A stretch of 20,409 bases of DNA, taken from NCBI GenBank assembly GCA_947630465.1, contig CANRHT010000011.1, positions 1 through 20,409 on the forward strand, given 5' to 3'. The first letter of the stretch is position 1. Each line of letters starts with the position of its first letter. A program made the translations under genes and the position numbers. The stretch comes from an uncultured Pseudomonadaceae bacterium. GTDB lineage: Bacteria; Pseudomonadota; Gammaproteobacteria; Pseudomonadales; Pseudomonadaceae. The notes beneath the pieces are model-generated. The model ran no database searches. It had not been told where the DNA came from and saw only the letters and a list, made by a program, of their open reading frames with translations. Positions 13,610 through 20,409 of this stretch are shown here, one piece after another.

Positions 13610-14566
13610 ATGACGAAGATGGATTCCCAGGCCCCGACGGGCGTGCAATTGCTTGAAGTGTCTGCAGGTTTAGAAGGTCAGCGCATTGATAATTTTTTGC
13701 TGGCGCGATTAAAAGGCGTTCCCAAGACCATGATTTATCGCATTTTGCGCAAAGGCGAAGTGCGGGTCAATAAAGGTCGAATTAAACCCGATTACCGCAT
13801 TAAAGAAGGCGATATTGTACGTGTGCCGCCCATGCGCATGACGCAAGCGGATGAACCAGCGCCTTTAGCCAAAGGCTTGCTCGAGCGTTTAGAAGCAGCG
13901 ATTGTGTATGAAGATAAAGGCTTGATTGTGCTGAATAAACCCGCCGGTATCGCTGTGCATGGCGGCAGCGGTCTGAATTATGGTGTGATTGAAGCCTTTC
14001 GCCAAATGCGTCCGTTGTGCAAAGAAATTGAACTGGTGCATCGACTTGATCGCGATACCTCGGGTTTGCTGATGATTGCCAAAAAGCGCAGCATGCTGCG
14101 CCATCTGCACGAAGCCTTGCGCGGCGATGGCGTGGATAAGCGTTATGTGGCATTGGTGCGTGGTCGTTGGCCATCCACCCGTAAACAAGTGGATGCGCCG
14201 CTGCAAAAAAGTAATGTGCGCTCGGGTGAGCGTATGGTGGAAGTGAATCCGGAAGGCAAAGAAGCACTGACCTTATTTAAAGTGGTGCGCCGTTTTGGTG
14301 AATTTGCCACCATGGTTGAAGCCAGCCCTATTACGGGGCGCACCCATCAGATTCGCGTGCATGCACTCTATGCCGGGCATGCGATTGCCGGTGACACTAA
14401 ATACGGCGATGAAGACTTCAGTAAAGAGATACGTGAGTTAGGTGGTAAGCGTCTATTTTTACACGCCTGCGATCTCAGATTTACTTTGCCGGACGGTGAA
14501 GTCTTGGCTGTGCATGCCGAGCCCGACGAGCAGTGGCAAGCGGTGATTGAGCAGCTTGTTACTTAA
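13610..14566 (+). CDS. rluC: 23S rRNA pseudouridine synthase RluC (318 aa)
   Basis: Makes pseudouridine at 955, 2504 and 2580 of 23S rRNA (E. coli numbering of the family). An S4 RNA-binding domain occupies about residues 20-85 ([31 protein letters not shown]). The RluA-type catalytic domain follows, with [11 protein letters not shown] at 144-153; Asp147 is the catalytic aspartate. Later motifs include KRYVALVRG and [24 protein letters not shown] (split: [18 protein letters not shown], then HAIAGD). Length is normal. The start is ATG 13610 with AAGG 3 nt upstream; a second ATG three codons later is also possible. The neighbours HAD and sppA match P. aeruginosa PA2974 and PA2973, but rne, which is divergent from rluC there, is here downstream on the same strand. 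Confidence 0.95.
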   Translation: MTKMDSQAPTGVQLLEVSAGLEGQRIDNFLLARLKGVPKTMIYRILRKGEVRVNKGRIKPDYRIKEGDIVRVPPMRMTQADEPAPLAKGLLERLEAAIVYEDKGLIVLNKPAGIAVHGGSGLNYGVIEAFRQMRPLCKEIELVHRLDRDTSGLLMIAKKRSMLRHLHEALRGDGVDKRYVALVRGRWPSTRKQVDAPLQKSNVRSGERMVEVNPEGKEALTLFKVVRRFGEFATMVEASPITGRTHQIRVHALYAGHAIAGDTKYGDEDFSKEIRELGGKRLFLHACDLRFTLPDGEVLAVHAEPDEQWQAVIEQLVT

Positions 14567-14688
14567 GATGCGCATAAAATCAGCTCGTTTATATATGTGA
14601 CACCATTGGATTTGCGCGTTATTTTGCGCCCTTGCGTGTCGTAAGTACCTAGGCTGTACACTCAATTTTAAAGGTTAAGGAGATCGGG

Positions 14689-15378
14689 TTGGATAAGCTA
14701 AAGCTGTTGATTTTTGATTGGGATGGCACTTTGGTTGATTCAATTATGCGCATTGTCGAAGCTGTGCATGTGGCCGCTGATACCTGTCAGATACCGCGCT
14801 GTAGCGATGACGCCATACGTGCGATTATCGGCTTGGCTTTGCCACAAGCCTTTGATGTGCTTTATCCGCAGATTGATGATGCTGAGTTAAAGCAGCGCTT
14901 GATCCGCAGTTACAGTGATTACTACATCAGTCTAGAAACTGAGCCCTCGGCTTTTTATCCCGGTGTGCGGGATGCTTTAGATCATTATCGCCACGCGGGT
15001 TATCAGCTTGCCGTTGCTACAGGTAAAAGTCGTCGCGGTTTGCACCGGGTGCTCAGTGGCCATAACATGCTCGACTACTTTGATATCACGCGCTGCGCGG
15101 ATGAAACACTGAGTAAGCCTGATCCTTTAATGCTGCACGAAATACTGCAACACTGCGCGGCCACGCCACAGCAGGCGATTATGGTGGGTGATTCGCCCTT
15201 TGATTTGCGTATGGCAAATAATGCCAGTGTTGCTGGAATTGCGGTGAGTTATGGCGCGCAGCCGCTCAGCGTATTACAGCGGGAAAACCCAGTTTTAGCC
15301 GTGGATGATTTTTCTCAACTGACTTCTTGGCTGCAGCAGCAGCCCAATACCTTGCTCAAGGACACTTGCTATGAGTGA
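14689..15378 (+). CDS. HAD-IA phosphatase, phosphoglycolate phosphatase-like (229 aa)
   Basis: Haloacid dehalogenase-type phosphatase with all four motifs: nucleophile Asp10 and Asp12 in FDWDGTLVDS, Thr111 in VATGKSRRG, Lys143 in SKPDP, and Asp168 with Asp172 in MVGDSPFDLRMA. The cap between motifs I and II is of the alpha-helical C1 type. The substrate is not determined. Translation begins at a TTG (14689), six nt after a perfect AAGGAG (14677-14682); no in-frame ATG is better placed, so I regard this as a real TTG start. Its end overlaps sppA by 8 nt. It lies 122 nt after rluC, in a conserved Pseudomonas order of rluC, HAD, sppA. The TTG may keep expression low relative to sppA. Confidence 0.93.
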   Translation: MDKLKLLIFDWDGTLVDSIMRIVEAVHVAADTCQIPRCSDDAIRAIIGLALPQAFDVLYPQIDDAELKQRLIRSYSDYYISLETEPSAFYPGVRDALDHYRHAGYQLAVATGKSRRGLHRVLSGHNMLDYFDITRCADETLSKPDPLMLHEILQHCAATPQQAIMVGDSPFDLRMANNASVAGIAVSYGAQPLSVLQRENPVLAVDDFSQLTSWLQQQPNTLLKDTCYE

Positions 15379-16327
15379 CACCAACGTCGATAACAAAACC
15401 TGGAAACTGCTCGAAAAAGCAGTATTAGCCAGCGCCACCGAACAACGCCGCTCACGTCGCTGGGGCATATTTTTTAAAATCCTGACCTTTGTATATTTAT
15501 TTGGTGCATTGGCATTGTTCTCGCCCTTGCTCAGTAGCAGCAAAGGCGTCAGCACAGGCTCGCATACGGCCTTGATTGAAGTGCGTGGCATGATTGCCGA
15601 TCAAGAAAGTGCCAGCGCCGATAATATTGTCAGTGCACTGCGCGCCGCTTTTGAAGATGAAAACACTAAAGGCATCGTCCTGCGCATCAATAGCCCAGGC
15701 GGTAGTCCGGTGCAGTCAGGCTACATTTACGATGAAATACGCCGTCTACGCGCTTTGCATACCGATATTAAAGTGTATGCAGTGATCAGCGATTTAGGCG
15801 CTTCAGGAGCTTACTATATTGCCAGTGCTGCCGATGAGATTTATGCCGATAAATCCAGCTTAGTCGGCTCAATTGGGGTGACGGCAGCCGGATTTGGTTT
15901 TGTCGGTACGATGGAAAAGTTGGGTGTAGATCGTCGTTTATATACGTCGGGCGCGCACAAAGCCTTCTTAGATCCTTTTCAGCCGCAAAATGCTGAAGAA
16001 ACTGAGTTTTGGCAGCAGGTTTTACAAACCACACATAAACAATTTATTGCCAGTGTGAAAGAGGGTCGTGGCGCGCGCTTAAAAGACGCAGAGCATCCAG
16101 AGTTGTTCTCAGGTTTGATCTGGTCGGGTGAGCAGGCGCTGGAGTTAGGCCTGATTGATGCGCTGGGCAATAGCAGTTATGTGGCACGTGATATTGTTGG
16201 CGAAAAAAAGCTGGTTGATTTTACTGTGCAAGATTCGCCATTTGATCGTTTCGCGAAAAAGTTTGGCGCCAGTGTTGCAGAGCGTATTGCTATTTTAGCG
16301 GGCTTTAATGGTCCACAGTTGCGCTAA
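15371..16327 (+). CDS. sppA: Short-form signal peptide peptidase SppA, S49 family (318 aa)
   Basis: Membrane-bound serine protease that degrades signal peptides after their release. One membrane segment lies at residues about 32-52 (GIFFKILTFVYLFGALALF), so the protein is anchored by its N-terminus with the catalytic domain in the periplasm. The S49 domain has RINSPGGSPVQSG (105-117), nucleophile Ser145 in DLGASGAYYIA and the general base Lys197 in YTSGAHKAF. The Ser-to-Lys distance of 52 residues equals that known for Bacillus SppA, so this is the single-domain short form, not the double-length E. coli form. The ATG at 15371 lies inside the end of the HAD gene, with AAGGA 7 nt upstream. No gene follows on the plus strand until rne, 655 nt on. 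Confidence 0.95.
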   Translation: MSDTNVDNKTWKLLEKAVLASATEQRRSRRWGIFFKILTFVYLFGALALFSPLLSSSKGVSTGSHTALIEVRGMIADQESASADNIVSALRAAFEDENTKGIVLRINSPGGSPVQSGYIYDEIRRLRALHTDIKVYAVISDLGASGAYYIASAADEIYADKSSLVGSIGVTAAGFGFVGTMEKLGVDRRLYTSGAHKAFLDPFQPQNAEETEFWQQVLQTTHKQFIASVKEGRGARLKDAEHPELFSGLIWSGEQALELGLIDALGNSSYVARDIVGEKKLVDFTVQDSPFDRFAKKFGASVAERIAILAGFNGPQLR

Positions 16328-16338
16328 AAGTCCGTGTT

Positions 16339-16377
16339 CGGCGCACACAAATACAGGTTTTATCTGGGTGTGCGCCG
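16339..16377 (+). terminator. Hairpin after sppA
   Basis: A perfect GC-rich 10-bp stem, CGGCGCACAC (16339-16348) with GTGTGCGCCG (16368-16377), encloses a 19-nt loop that can itself pair CAG with CTG. It begins 11 nt after the sppA stop. There is no T run, so termination would need Rho or the structure may protect the mRNA end. Confidence 0.55.
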
Positions 16378-16444
16378 TGACTGTAGCGCAATTGCATGCT
16401 TAAAAATGGCGGCTCAAGCGCTGCGGGTATCGCATACATATTCA

Positions 16445-16473
16445 TTGAAGAAATCCCGATACACTGCTATATT
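16445..16473 (+). promoter_or_regulatory. Sigma70-type promoter of the rne leader
   Basis: TTGAAG at 16445-16450 and TATATT at 16468-16473 are separated by exactly 17 bp, and TG one base before the -10 (16465-16466) makes an extended -10. Transcription would start near 16480, giving an rne leader of about 500 nt. A small hairpin (CTGC 16481-16484 with GCAG 16490-16493) would lie at the RNA 5' end. Confidence 0.7.
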
Positions 16474-16626
16474 CCGCCTGCTGCCAAAAGCAGACAGATT
16501 CAAGCTCACGCTAAAATAAATTAAAACAAAACGTCAGCCCAGCGTCTGGTGAGATAATTTTTACAGGTCGCAGACACCTCGCTAAGCACTACACGCCTTA
16601 GCCAAAACTGTATAGAAACATAATCC

Positions 16627-16656
16627 GCAAACGCACAACCGCGTTTGCATTTTTAT
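16627..16656 (+). terminator. Intrinsic terminator-like hairpin inside the rne leader
   Basis: GCAAACGC (16627-16634) and GCGTTTGC (16641-16648) form a perfect 8-bp stem with a 6-nt loop, followed at once by ATTTTTAT. The promoter at 16445-16473 would give a transcript of about 175 nt ending here. It can act as an attenuator of rne or as the end of a separate small RNA. Confidence 0.6.
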
Positions 16657-16982
16657 AAACCCGCTCACGAACACAACGAGCGGCACCCGACTCACCAAGG
16701 GAAACGTGTAGGGTGGAGATGCACAGTTGATTGACCTGCGTAACGCTATGCTTTGATTCAGACGTTTCATCACGTCCGCGGCCAATTCCTGATTCCTCCT
16801 CCTGCAACACATGCGCTGTCTTAAAGTTACATGGCAGCCCTATGGAGACGCAGTCGCGCCACCGGCTTATGACCTCTGTGCGCTAGACACGGTTAGATTA
16901 TTTAACTGCGCGACCCCACATCGACCCTGAATGTCGAGCGTGCCAATCAGTGATCCGTGAACCCGGAATGTATTGGTAAACC
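16657..16982 (+). promoter_or_regulatory. Distal part of the rne 5' leader
   Basis: This 326-nt stretch before the rne ATG has no plus-strand gene. It holds a short hairpin (CCGCTC 16661-16666 with GAGCGG 16678-16683) and a pyrimidine tract with CCTCCTCC (16795-16802), which is complementary to a Shine-Dalgarno sequence. rne itself has no clear ribosome binding site right before its ATG. In E. coli the long rne leader lets RNase E destabilise its own mRNA; the same role here is inferred, and I did not align the hairpins to the known element. Confidence 0.5.
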
Positions 16983-19900
16983 ATGAAAAGAATGCTTATT
17001 AACGCAACTCAGCCCGAAGAGTTGCGTGTTGCACTGGTAGACGGACAACGTCTCTTTGACCTCGATATCGAGTCAGGTGCCCGCGAACAAAAGAAATCCA
17101 ACATCTATAAAGGCCGCATTACCCGTGTTGAGCCGAGCCTAGAAGCAGCCTTTGTTGACTTTGGTTCTGATCGTCACGGCTTTTTGCCGCTGAAAGAAAT
17201 CTCCCGCGAATACTTCAAGAAAACTGGCGAAAGCACCGGTCGCGTTAATATTCGTGACGTGCTGACTGAAGGCCAAGAAGTTATTGTCCAAGTCGAAAAA
17301 GAAGAGCGCGGTAATAAAGGCGCAGCCCTGACGACCTTTATCAGCTTAGCTGGTCGTTACATGGTACTGATGCCAAATAACCCACGTGCCGGCGGTATTT
17401 CTCGTCGCATTGAAGGTGAAGAGCGCAACGAGTTACGCGAAGCTTTGAATGCCCTGAATGCTCCTGCAGACATGGGTTTGATTGTGCGTACCGCTGGTTT
17501 AGGCCGCAGCAGCCAAGAGTTGCAGTGGGATCTGGACTACCTTGTACAGTTGTGGACTGCCGTTAAAGAAGCAGCTGATGGCCGTAGCGCACCTTTCTTG
17601 ATTTATCAGGAAAGTAACGTGATTATCCGCGCTATTCGCGACTATTTGCGTCAAGATATCGGCGAAGTGCTGATTGATAGCGTTGAAGCGCAAGAGGAAG
17701 CCTTGAGCTTTATCCGCCAAGTGATGCCGCAGTACGCTAATAAAATTAAGCTGTATCAAGACAGCGTGCCTTTGTTTAACCGCTTCCAAATCGAAAGCCA
17801 GATTGAAACCGCTTTCCAGCGTGAAGTGAAGCTGCCTTCTGGCGGTGCTTTAGTGATCGACCCAACCGAAGCCTTGGTATCTATTGATATCAACTCGGCA
17901 CGTGCGACTAAAGGCAGTGATATCGAAGAAACCGCATTGCAAACCAACCTGGAAGCGGCTGAGGAAATCGCTCGCCAACTGCGTTTGCGTGACATTGGTG
18001 GTTTGATCGTGATCGACTTTATCGACATGACGCCAGCAAAAAATCAGCGTGCAGTTGAAGAGCGTATGCGTGAGTGCCTTGAGGCTGACCGTGCCCGTGT
18101 GCAAGTGGGGCGTATTTCGCGCTTCGGTTTGCTAGAAATGTCCCGCCAGCGTCTGCGTCCTTCTTTAGGAGAAAGCAGTGGTGTGGTGTGCCCGCGTTGT
18201 AATGGTCAAGGTATTATCCGTGACGTTGAATCATTATCGCTGGCTATTCTGCGCTTAATCGAAGAAGAAGCCCTGAAAGACCGTACTGCAGAAGTGCGCG
18301 CACGTGTGCCTTTCCAAGTGGCGGCTTTCTTGCTGAACGAAAAACGTAACGCTATTACTAAAATTGAACTGCGCACACGTGTACGTATCTTTATTCTGCC
18401 GGACGATCATTTAGAAACACCTCACTTTGAAGTGATTCGCCTGCGTGATGACAGCCCAGAAGCGTTATCGGGTCAGTCCAGCTATGAGATGGCGCCAGAA
18501 GACACTGAAGAAACACAGCCTGTGACGGCGATGCGCTCTTTGGTACGTGAAGAAGCTGCGGTAAAAACCAGCAGTGCTGAGCGTGTTGCACCACCTGCGC
18601 CAAGCCAGAAAAACACAGCTGTAGCGCCTGTTGTAACTAAAGCGCAACCGAGCTTGTTTAAAGGATTAGTTAAATCACTGGTCGGTTTGTTTGCCAGCGA
18701 GCAAGCACCGGCTGAGCCCGTTGCTAAGACTGAAGCCGCGCCGCGTCCAAGCAATACACGTAACAATGAACGTCGTAATGACCGTCAAAGCACGCAAAAT
18801 CGCCGTCGTGATAACACACGCAATAACCGCGATGAAGAGCGTCCAGCGCGCGACAATACACGTGACAACAGCGCGCGTGATAACAACGCACGCGATAACA
18901 ATACGGCTGAGCGCAATAGCAATCAGCGTGATAATGGTGCGCGCGACAGTCAGCGCGATACAGCGCCGCGTCAAGAGCGTGATAACAACACAGACAATCG
19001 CCGTGAGCGTGCTCCACGTGAAGAGCGTCCAGCACGCACTGAACGTGCAGACCGTGGCGAGCGCAATGAGCGTCCGACGCGTGAGTTACGTCCTGCGCGT
19101 GAGACGCCAGAATTGCGTAGCAACCGTGCAGCGCCAACACAAGATGCAGCTGCTACAACTGATGATAAGTCTGATGCAGCCGTGCGTACGCCGCGTGATA
19201 CGCGCAGCAATGACGAGCGTCCCATTCGTCCTGAGCGTCAAGAACGTGCACCGCATCCACGCAGCGCTGAAGACATCGAAAGCGATAACGATGATCAGGA
19301 GCTGAACCTACAAGAGCAGAACGATCAGCAAGACGATAACAATAATGCTGAAGAGCGTCCGCGTCGTCGTTCGCGTGGTCAGCGCCGTCGCAGTAATCGT
19401 CGTGAGCGTCAGCAGACAGATGTGGATGGTAATGACATCACTGAAGAGTCTAACCAGAACACTGAAACCGACTCTGATTCGTCAATGCAAGCACCAGTGG
19501 TTGCGGCAGAATCAGCTGTTGCGACAGCTAAGCCAGACATGACCGAGCGTGCAGCTGAAGAGGTTGCCGTGGCAGAGCAAGCGGTAGATGCCGCACCTGT
19601 TGCTGCACGCGGTGTGGTTGATGTGGTTGATCCGGCGCAAGCGGTATCGCTCTCAGCTGATCAGCCGTTATTGCAGATCTCTGAGCCCACGCCAGTGGCT
19701 GCGGTTGCTGATGCGGTTGAGCCAAAGGCGACAGCTGCAGTACCAGTGGCTGATGTTGCTCCGGTTGTCCATCAGGCTAAGGCTGTTGAAATCGCAGTGG
19801 TAGATACTGCAGTTGAAGCTGTTGCAGCAACTGATACGGCTAAGCCAGATGTGCCGGCTACGCATGATGTAAAACAGGCATCAGCTAAAGACCAAGCCGT

Positions 19901-20222
19901 GGCGCCTGAAACTGTGAAAGCAGAGCCCGTTGCCGTTGACGCAGAACCTGCAGCGCCTGCGCAGCCTGTACGCCCAGTGGGTCGCGCATCAAATGATCCG
20001 CGTGAGCGTCGTCGTTTAGAGCGTGCCGCACGTGAAGCACAGGCGGCGCAAGCAGCAGAAGAAACACCAGCAGTAGACGCACCCGCTCCAGTAGATGCAG
20101 CGCCAGAGACGCCTGCGCCTGTTGAGACTGTGTCGCACCCAACAGCAGAGAAACAGGAGCCAGCATCGCAAAACGATAGCGCTCCTGCTGCCGAGCAGGA
20201 CGAGACCAAGCCAAACGCTTAG
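16983..20222 (+). CDS. rne: Ribonuclease E (1079 aa)
   Basis: Essential endoribonuclease for mRNA decay and rRNA/tRNA processing, and scaffold of the degradosome at the inner membrane. The N-terminal half (about 1-510) reads like E. coli RNase E throughout: S1 domain near 35-125, catalytic Asp302 (SIDIN) and Asp345 (VIDFIDM), and the Zn-link CPRC with Cys403 and Cys406. The C-terminal scaffold is disordered. An amphipathic helix, [15 protein letters not shown] (about 556-570), probably binds the membrane. Next come Arg/Asn-rich repeats (about 590-740), a basic block [17 protein letters not shown] (about 798-814) suited to RNA or helicase binding, an acidic/Ala/Val/Pro-rich tail, and NDPR at 1004-1007, a short motif reported to bind PNPase in P. 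aeruginosa (from memory). The start [14 protein letters not shown] matches the family; the ribosome binding site is weak. It has its own promoter and terminator. Confidence 0.97.
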   Translation: MKRMLINATQPEELRVALVDGQRLFDLDIESGAREQKKSNIYKGRITRVEPSLEAAFVDFGSDRHGFLPLKEISREYFKKTGESTGRVNIRDVLTEGQEVIVQVEKEERGNKGAALTTFISLAGRYMVLMPNNPRAGGISRRIEGEERNELREALNALNAPADMGLIVRTAGLGRSSQELQWDLDYLVQLWTAVKEAADGRSAPFLIYQESNVIIRAIRDYLRQDIGEVLIDSVEAQEEALSFIRQVMPQYANKIKLYQDSVPLFNRFQIESQIETAFQREVKLPSGGALVIDPTEALVSIDINSARATKGSDIEETALQTNLEAAEEIARQLRLRDIGGLIVIDFIDMTPAKNQRAVEERMRECLEADRARVQVGRISRFGLLEMSRQRLRPSLGESSGVVCPRCNGQGIIRDVESLSLAILRLIEEEALKDRTAEVRARVPFQVAAFLLNEKRNAITKIELRTRVRIFILPDDHLETPHFEVIRLRDDSPEALSGQSSYEMAPEDTEETQPVTAMRSLVREEAAVKTSSAERVAPPAPSQKNTAVAPVVTKAQPSLFKGLVKSLVGLFASEQAPAEPVAKTEAAPRPSNTRNNERRNDRQSTQNRRRDNTRNNRDEERPARDNTRDNSARDNNARDNNTAERNSNQRDNGARDSQRDTAPRQERDNNTDNRRERAPREERPARTERADRGERNERPTRELRPARETPELRSNRAAPTQDAAATTDDKSDAAVRTPRDTRSNDERPIRPERQERAPHPRSAEDIESDNDDQELNLQEQNDQQDDNNNAEERPRRRSRGQRRRSNRRERQQTDVDGNDITEESNQNTETDSDSSMQAPVVAAESAVATAKPDMTERAAEEVAVAEQAVDAAPVAARGVVDVVDPAQAVSLSADQPLLQISEPTPVAAVADAVEPKATAAVPVADVAPVVHQAKAVEIAVVDTAVEAVAATDTAKPDVPATHDVKQASAKDQAVAPETVKAEPVAVDAEPAAPAQPVRPVGRASNDPRERRRLERAAREAQAAQAAEETPAVDAPAPVDAAPETPAPVETVSHPTAEKQEPASQNDSAPAAEQDETKPNA
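18835..18985 (+). repeat. Degenerate tandem repeats coding Arg-Asp-Asn units in rne
   Basis: The scaffold-coding DNA repeats a 12-15-nt unit of the form GCRCGYGAYAACAAY, translated as runs of [23 protein letters not shown]. The units differ at synonymous sites, which points to old expansion or selection for composition rather than a fresh duplication. Such low-complexity tracts vary in length among RNase E proteins. Confidence 0.6.
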
Positions 20223-20240
20223 TCTGCACCTGCGCTATGA

Positions 20241-20272
20241 AAAGGGATGCCTAATCGGCGTCCCTTTTTTTT
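20241..20272 (+). terminator. Intrinsic terminator of rne
   Basis: An 11-bp stem (AAAGGGATGCC at 20241-20251 with GGCGTCCCTTT at 20257-20267, one T:G pair) with loop TAATC runs into eight T residues (20265-20272). It begins 19 nt after the rne stop. Confidence 0.95.
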
Positions 20273-20408
20273 AGCGCTGAATAGCTACTTGTGCGTGCTG
20301 TATAGCGCGGGTTGCGGTACCACCGAAGCACAGCATTGGTCTGCAGTACGCGTCTAATTGAGTTAGAGTCTGGGTTGGTTTTAAACTAACTGTGCGTTTA
20401 GTGGCTGA
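20271..20408 (-). CDS. Open frame running off the right edge, doubtful
   Basis: On the minus strand a frame stays open from the window edge for 45 codons to a TAA at 20273-20271, which overlaps the T run of the rne terminator. It includes YCRPMLCFGGTATRAIQHAQ near its end. I do not recognise it. In P. aeruginosa a convergent or nearby gene beside rne is expected, but this peptide does not look like MurB, the neighbour I would predict. A 45-codon open frame can occur by chance, so this may be non-coding. Confidence 0.2.
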   Translation of the reverse strand, partial: SATKRTVSLKPTQTLTQLDAYCRPMLCFGGTATRAIQHAQVAIQR

Positions 20409-20409
20409 C

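Noticed and set aside
16657..16982. Structured RNA such as RNase P RNA or tmRNA in the long gap before rne
   Set aside because: No characteristic conserved core of either RNA was found; the rne leader explains the position.
19772..20209. Ala/Ser/Thr-rich antisense frame inside the 3' end of rne (also 18724-19140 and 18971-19225)
   Set aside because: Mirror of low-complexity scaffold codons; composition only, no binding site.

Overview
The window looks like chromosome from a Pseudomonas or a close relative with moderate GC. The proteins read as typical Pseudomonadaceae versions (FadD, PhaJ1-type enoyl-CoA hydratase, RluC, SppA, RNase E with an Arg-rich scaffold). The order fadD / alpha-beta hydrolase / phaJ1 matches what I recall around PA3300-PA3302 in P. 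aeruginosa. No rRNA, tRNA, CRISPR array or insertion sequence was found.

Left part (1-4342): the last codons of rplS (L19) and its terminator; a 72-aa uncharacterised protein with a very good sigma70-type promoter; fadD on the minus strand; then, divergently, a two-gene operon of a lysophospholipase-like hydrolase and phaJ1, which overlap by 4 nt. Together these handle fatty acids: release from esters, activation to acyl-CoA, and formation of (R)-3-hydroxyacyl-CoA.

Centre (4343-11062): the accessory, most interesting part. Four genes, each overlapping the next by an ATGA junction, encode a 1230-aa SMC/MukB-like ATPase, a 210-aa MukE-like protein, a 415-aa MukF/kleisin-like protein and a 302-aa protein with a Toprim-type catalytic signature. 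This is a Wadjet/MksBEFG-like plasmid-restriction condensin, but with the SMC gene first (C-B-A-D in Jet terms) and a short nuclease subunit. A C-rich, G-poor tract and a TATACT box lie just upstream.

Right-centre (11063-12721): a small lipoprotein and a NYN-domain protein on the minus strand, and a DUF3597-type protein on the plus strand. The last two diverge from one intergenic region.

Right part (12946-20409): maf (YhdE type), rluC, a HAD phosphatase, sppA and rne, all on the plus strand. HAD and sppA overlap. rne has a long leader containing a good promoter and, about 150-180 nt downstream, an intrinsic-terminator-like hairpin. In E. coli and P. aeruginosa rne and rluC are adjacent and divergent, so the co-directional order here suggests a local rearrangement. 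rne ends in a strong terminator; beyond it only 137 nt remain.

Several starts were moved from the longest open frame because the ribosome binding site lies inside the longer frame: fadD, hydrolase, lipoprotein, NYN protein and DUF3597 protein.
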